NCBI GenBank assembly: GCA_950295325.1
Contig: OX485806.1
Coordinates: 27,528,001-27,592,000, forward strand
DNA length: 64,000 nt
DNA from: Polytrichum commune
Lineage: Eukaryota > Streptophyta > Polytrichopsida > Polytrichales > Polytrichaceae
Direction of reading: 5' to 3'
Below the pieces are notes generated by a model. It was not told the DNA's origin, ran no database searches, and saw only the letters and a list, made by a program, of their open reading frames with translations. This document shows positions 59,401 through 64,000 of this stretch, piece after piece. Positions within the stretch are counted from its first letter, which is position 1. Each line of letters starts with the position of its first letter. Made by a program: the position numbers and the translations under genes.

Positions 59401-59447
59401 CATTCAACAACTTCATCCACATCATAACGTCGTTCCATATACCTTAA
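53442..59447 (+). CDS. MORN-repeat protein with EF-hand-like tail, 6 exons
   Basis: Exons 53442-53888, 55364-55504, 56593-56838, 57785-57892, 58509-58655, 59346-59447 join to 1,191 nt, 396 residues; every intron is phase 0 and GT-AG. MORN units: about residues 96-127 (GRYIGD..GLPHGVGQHW), 128-149 (YDGEWEFGGKTGTGSYFYTN), then YQGQVRRGDHHGQGAMRY, IYSGNWYKSRRHGIGTFYY, YIGRWMKSNRDGWGIQYW and KYEGEW up to about residue 225. MORN repeats form beta-hairpin rods that bind membranes or proteins, in many protists and algae at cilia or the cell cortex. The C-terminal part (315-396) reads MDALRHAFDEL ... LTFNNFIHIITSF, like a degenerate EF-hand pair; this is inference. The N-terminal 95 residues are basic and serine-rich, likely disordered. 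Exon 2 start is the least certain: 55364 is the acceptor that keeps frame, and it leaves seven extra residues between MORN units, so a small exon may be missed. Function is unknown to me. Confidence 0.82.
53906..54960. repeat. Tandem array in MORN intron 1, about five units of 200-230 bp
   Basis: Recurring blocks: ATGCTATTGACCTGAAG (or close variants near 53,955, 54,160, 54,390, 54,600, 54,820), GTTCATG..GATTGCGAGT, TTCTATGTTTCGGATGAC and CACATTGACATAGTTGCAAATC. The first unit starts within 20 bases of the exon 1 donor. No open frame runs through the units. Confidence 0.85.
55690..56175. repeat. Two tandem units (about 235 bp) in MORN intron 2
   Basis: AAAGTTGTGGGTA at about 55,798 recurs at about 56,033, each followed by GACAAGCCTAGTAGG and GACCAAGTTGCCCC / GATCAAGTTGCCCC. 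Nothing coding is evident. Confidence 0.75.
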
Positions 59448-62400
59448 AAAGCTATCAGTAAATGATCAATGTGTGCTCTGTTGGAAGCTGATGATTTTTA
59501 TCATGACAACTTTGTGTGACAAAGTAATGTTATGTTCAGAATTATTTCATAAGATGGTCGGGAGATGGATTTACTGTTTTTTTTTTGCCTTGCCTTGCAC
59601 TTAGTTTGTGCTCTAAGTGCATACACTCTCCTATTGAGGCACGTTTGTGTTGGGGTGCCCCCTTTACAACTCTATTAGAGATAGGTTTCCGTTTCTATTT
59701 GAGTTTTTCTTTCACTCAGATCATCAAGTTGATATTAACTTCTAACTCATGGAGGCCATTACACTTTGTTACTCTAAAATTTTAGTTTCTTTGTCATCGC
59801 CTTTCATGTACTTTTAGTCTCATAAGCTATTTGGCTTCCTAGACTTGAAAGTCAATTTCATCGTATTTCATTACCATCTCTCCTTCCTGTGAAGTAGATG
59901 CACTCCTTGGACTGATACACAAAAAAAACATTAATTGAGATGGAAATGGAAAGGTCAACAATTACATTCAAGAGGGATGAGCTTATTGGCACATGACCAA
60001 TGAAATATAATAGTAGCAATTTAACAGCGAGTAGTTATATATTCAATCGACACTAATTGTGGACAATTGATAAATGACCTCCTTACAAACTCGATGATGT
60101 CATGATCTTGCTCAAGCAAGTGGAATTTAGAGCATTATTTTGCAACAATAAAACTCTATTATACCTATTCTACCTGATTCTACCTTCATAACATTACTAA
60201 TCCTCATGCTCCCTCACCTATTCTAAATAAAATAAGTGCCATGTTTCATGGGGACTTTGTTGTAGCACCAATAGTGAAGTCATTGTTGGTTTAAGAATCA
60301 CAAACATGTTCATCTCTGGTCATTGGCGGAATTATTCCTTTTACTCAAGTGGTAGGTGGAGCTTAGCTATGTTCTATTTAGGTGCCTAATGTGTTGTCAT
60401 GACTATTGATGATTTCAACCCAAGGTTTATGCACCTTCAAACAATGACAACCACGCCAACTAAAAAGTTCGTGCATTAAAGTTACTATATCATAAATTGC
60501 AACCCTCCTCAAATGCTCCTACACGTAGTGTTGAGGCTAAGCCAATTTGTTGATATGTCTACGTTTGATTGGATACAAGGATCCACATTATCACCCATAA
60601 TTGATGACCATGTCATGGCCTGACCAATTCGTCCAATAATAAATGTGTGTCATCATAGCATTGGTTGTAGTAGGCACCCAATATCTACTTGGAACCTATT
60701 ATGGCTTGGTAGGATGTGCATCTACTAGAGCCCATGGCAAGGCTCACATTCATCACCTATGTAGATTGGTTTTTGGAGTGGGTTCCGTTCAACAAAACTA
60801 CACATGGAAGACTAAATAAGTGTCAAATTGAACTCTAAGTGTCATTATTAGGTTAGTTGATAAGTCACAATGACTTCAAAGTGGAATTAGGACGTCGACT
60901 TTAGGTGAGACGTTCTTTCATATGAATTTTAGAGATTTGGAAGATTAAGGATTGGATTATTAAGGTTACTCAATTTAGTACATGCAATTGTGCAGTCTCT
61001 CCCTTACAACCAGCCATAATCTAGTAGGCATGATTTTTCAAAACAGGGAGTCACAGCTCCTCAATAATCTTGAGTAACCAATAACCACTTATAATCGGGC
61101 CCAAGTGCACCCTGGCTTGAGCAATGATCTCGTATTGATTATTTGATAGTTTAATGGATCAAGAAATTTAGTATAACAAACGTTGCGGGTTGTGGCGTTG
61201 ATTAATTTATCTGGATTTTAATGAGGCAGTGGGACAATTTTCCTTACTTGTACCGACTGAAGGACAACATCCTATAAGTTTCCAAAACCATAGGGGATTC
61301 CCTAGATAAAAAAAAATGTCCTAATCATTGGAGTTGGGCAATTCATTCTACCACATTTAATCCTAATGTGCATTTGACAACAATCATCCTCACGGGACAC
61401 TTTGGGATTGGTTGAGAAGGTTTCTTTTGTCAAACAAGGATGTGCACAAGTTTGTGGAGTAAAACTCACTCTCGAATGGGAAGTCCCAACTTGTAAGTTG
61501 GACTCTTGCCACGCGACAAGTCATGGCTAGCTACTCCATGAGGTATTACCCTCCAGATGTCAATAGAGAAAGAAAAAAAGTTGCATCCATAGTAATAACA
61601 TTGGGAGATCTCCTATGCATTCTCTAGGGTCTCATGCCATTTTTTCAAATTTCAAAGGGAAGAAGTGATTTTGCCTCCCCCTAAACAATGTCATGAAAAT
61701 TCTTGAGATTATTGTTCTTGCTTTCGAGCATAATGTCAAATCAATTCTACATGTTCTTGGATACTTTGGGCACTCTAGGAAGACCCATTATAGTTAGGAT
61801 TTTGATATAATTTAAATTAACCAAAACCCAAGGTATAGACTCTCAACAAAGGCTTCATTAGTGTTTGTTACAAGCATTTGTCACATTATAGTTCATGAAT
61901 TAGACAAAAAAAAATGTTGTTATTTCACTTTAAAACATTATTCATTCATCTTTTACTCTTCGTTCCCTCAAGGTATTTCATCCAGTACTGTATGTTTATT
62001 AATGGGTTGTACGTTTCCATCTCGTCATGAGATTGTAAAACAATGATCTTTTGAGAACAATAGTCTTTGAGTATCACGATTGTTTTGGTAATCATTGGCC
62101 AATGCATCTTCAAATCACAACAATTCCTTCATTATTTGGTCAATGTTAATTTCAATACAAGACAACATGTTTATTTATCAATTCCAAAATCTAATCATTA
62201 CTCACAACTTATGCAATTAGCAACGAACACCAAGGTCAAGCTATAGTCACGGTTGCCCTACACAATCTGCAACAAGAACAATCAGGGTAACACACAAGAC
62301 GATAGTTGATCTTGTCAACTTGCATTTCATTCTCAAAGATCAAAGTCTCTAGACTATATATCAATCTAAAACTCTAGTTGACTCTATGATAACTCATGCC

Positions 62401-64000
62401 TTAATTTCCTTAACAATCATGAGTTCATCCCAATTCAAATTCACTTGATCACTCTTAATCTCTCATTTCCACCATTATTCAACTGATCATAGATGTTTTC
62501 TCATAACCTTCAGTTGATAAAAGGTTCTCTAATTTAATAGACTTAGTAGATTTTACCACCACAAGACTATGGTGTTTACTTTAACTATAATCATAATTTG
62601 ACTGCACGATTTATCATGTTTCCTTCCTTTCCCTCTCTGCCTCTCACATGCTTCAACAATTGTCAAATAATTTCCTTATAGGACTGACCCTTGACCTTCC
62701 AATTCTGAATCATTGAGATGCCTTTCACATGTCTTACTCTCTCACAAGAGGGTCCTATCTCAGACAACCCTTGATAATTCTTAGTTGCATCCTCTCTCAA
62801 GATGTTCAAATGTTGCATTCAACAATGGGCTTCAACTTAGTTTCAACTCAATCAAACTACCACTCGATATACCCTGGTTGCTCGAGGACTTTGCTCTACA
62901 GCTACTCTTGTCCACAATTAAACAAGTTGCACTCAAAGATATTCACTTCCTCACTTTCTCTCATTATCTACCACTTGCCTCGACCAAGGAATGCGGTTCG
63001 GCACATCTTCACTAGATGTCCATATCATCATGTTCCCATGACAATGTCATGGAAGTGGGCTTGGGTTGACAAATCTTTTTTAGTTGAGTATTGGTTCTCA
63101 CAAAACTTTTGATCCAAGACTTAAAATTTTGATCTATGGCTTTGACATCTTATATCTCCGATTTTGAGATTTTGGGATAATTTCTACATCTAGATATTGT
63201 CACTCTAGAACCAAATACTGTGATTTGTATTTGTGAATGTTTCCACGCTTTTGTAAATACTTCAATGTTTATCACCAATTTAATTTATCACTTTTCCATG
63301 AAATAATATATTGTTTCATTTTCTCGATTTTGCCAAACATGTATTTCTTCATATTGGCTTCGGGAGGTCTCCCTATGCAGCTTCTCTATAGGATTTTGAG
63401 GTTTCTATCACCCGTGTGCAACCTAAGTGTCGACCCAAACCCATGACTAGTGAAGTCGATTGTTCTTTTTGTCAATGGTCTACACTGGGTCTACTTTGTA
63501 GTGGTGTTTCGCCAAGGGTGAGACAATAGGTCACAATACATTTTTAAGGACATGGTAATACTGGAAGGGATAAGCTATGGAATCTCAAAGTTTGTCCAAG
63601 ACTACGGGAATTTGTGTCTTTACTACTACAAAACTTCCATGCTAATGTGTGGTCATGTATCGAGGACACAATTCTTCACAAACTTCTTCAACCCATTCTT
63701 TTGTAGATTGAAGTTTGTCTAGGACAATTTGAAGTGTACAAATGCAAATGGGTTTGCTAGTAGGGACAAACCTCTCCTTCTTTAAGAGAAATAAGTCATC
63801 TTTAAACACCCCAAAAAAATTGTTTGGTCACAAAGAGGGCAATAACTTGTTTGTTAATGACCAAGTTGCAAGCATATTAGGAACAAGGCCTCAAAGTGTT
63901 GTCACTTCCCCCACACTTGGCATGGTCCTTGAGTTATACTTAATATTATTACCACTAGTTACCTTTACATTGAAAACTCATACACGCACCAAATGTTCCT
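59448..64000. other. No supportable gene
   Basis: Downstream of the MORN gene. AT-rich with pyrimidine-rich stretches (62,400-63,100) that give long but uncoding-looking frames on the plus strand. Only repeat H (about 60,560-60,740) is recognised. The MORN 3' UTR should lie just after 59,447, but I see no clear polyadenylation signal. Confidence 0.5.

Noticed and set aside
62729-63112. 127-codon open frame near the right end
   Set aside because: Pyrimidine-rich DNA with few stops; composition and lack of motifs argue against a gene.
1-64000. CRISPR arrays, prokaryotic operons, rRNA genes
   Set aside because: None seen: introns and plant-type gene structure rule out a prokaryote, and tandem repeats here are contiguous without spacers. 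tRNA genes could not be screened reliably by eye.

Overview
The window is nuclear DNA from a eukaryote of the green lineage, most likely a streptophyte with large, repeat-filled introns. The evidence is a complete spliced gene for a plant-type nardilysin (AAAAMCVG before the HFLEH zinc motif), GT-AG introns of a few hundred to about 1,700 bases, AT-leaning intergenic DNA and many small terminal-inverted-repeat elements. A MORN-repeat gene would suit, but does not prove, a lineage with motile cells. I cannot name the species. There are no bacterial operons, rRNA genes or CRISPR arrays.

Layout. 0-31 kb is mostly gene-poor repeat DNA: short transposons (families A to G below), satellites and a few coding-like islands. 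The best island is an unrecognised minus-strand spliced gene with a CAG/CAA tract at about 4.2-5.6 kb (possible first exon near 6.1 kb). At 31.8-32.5 kb lies a broken PIF/Harbinger (HARBI1-like) transposase. From 51,785 down to 34,372 (minus strand) I could assemble a full nardilysin-like M16 zinc metallopeptidase: 21 exons, 1,063 codons, one continuous frame and an exact HXXEH-X76-E motif. From 53,442 to 59,447 (plus strand) lies a six-exon, 396-codon gene with MORN repeats and an EF-hand-like tail; all its introns are phase 0. The last 4.5 kb show no gene I can support.

The two genes are head to head, 1,656 bp apart start codon to start codon, so they may share a promoter region. The 5' end of each is tandemly copied into that gap, and the 3' end of the last nardilysin exon is present three times in tandem. 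Tandem copies also fill introns of the MORN gene and of the 5-kb gene. This recurrent local duplication at gene ends and splice sites is the most unusual property of the window.

The nardilysin introns host named repeats: three copies of a roughly 370-bp TA-flanked element (introns 4, 12, 20), two copies of a 343-354-bp element with poly-G/poly-C ends and 8-bp target duplications (introns 8, 16), a G-quadruplex-prone minisatellite (intron 14) and an inverted repeat pair bracketing exons 10-13. Exon joins and reading frames were worked out by hand; no database search was possible.
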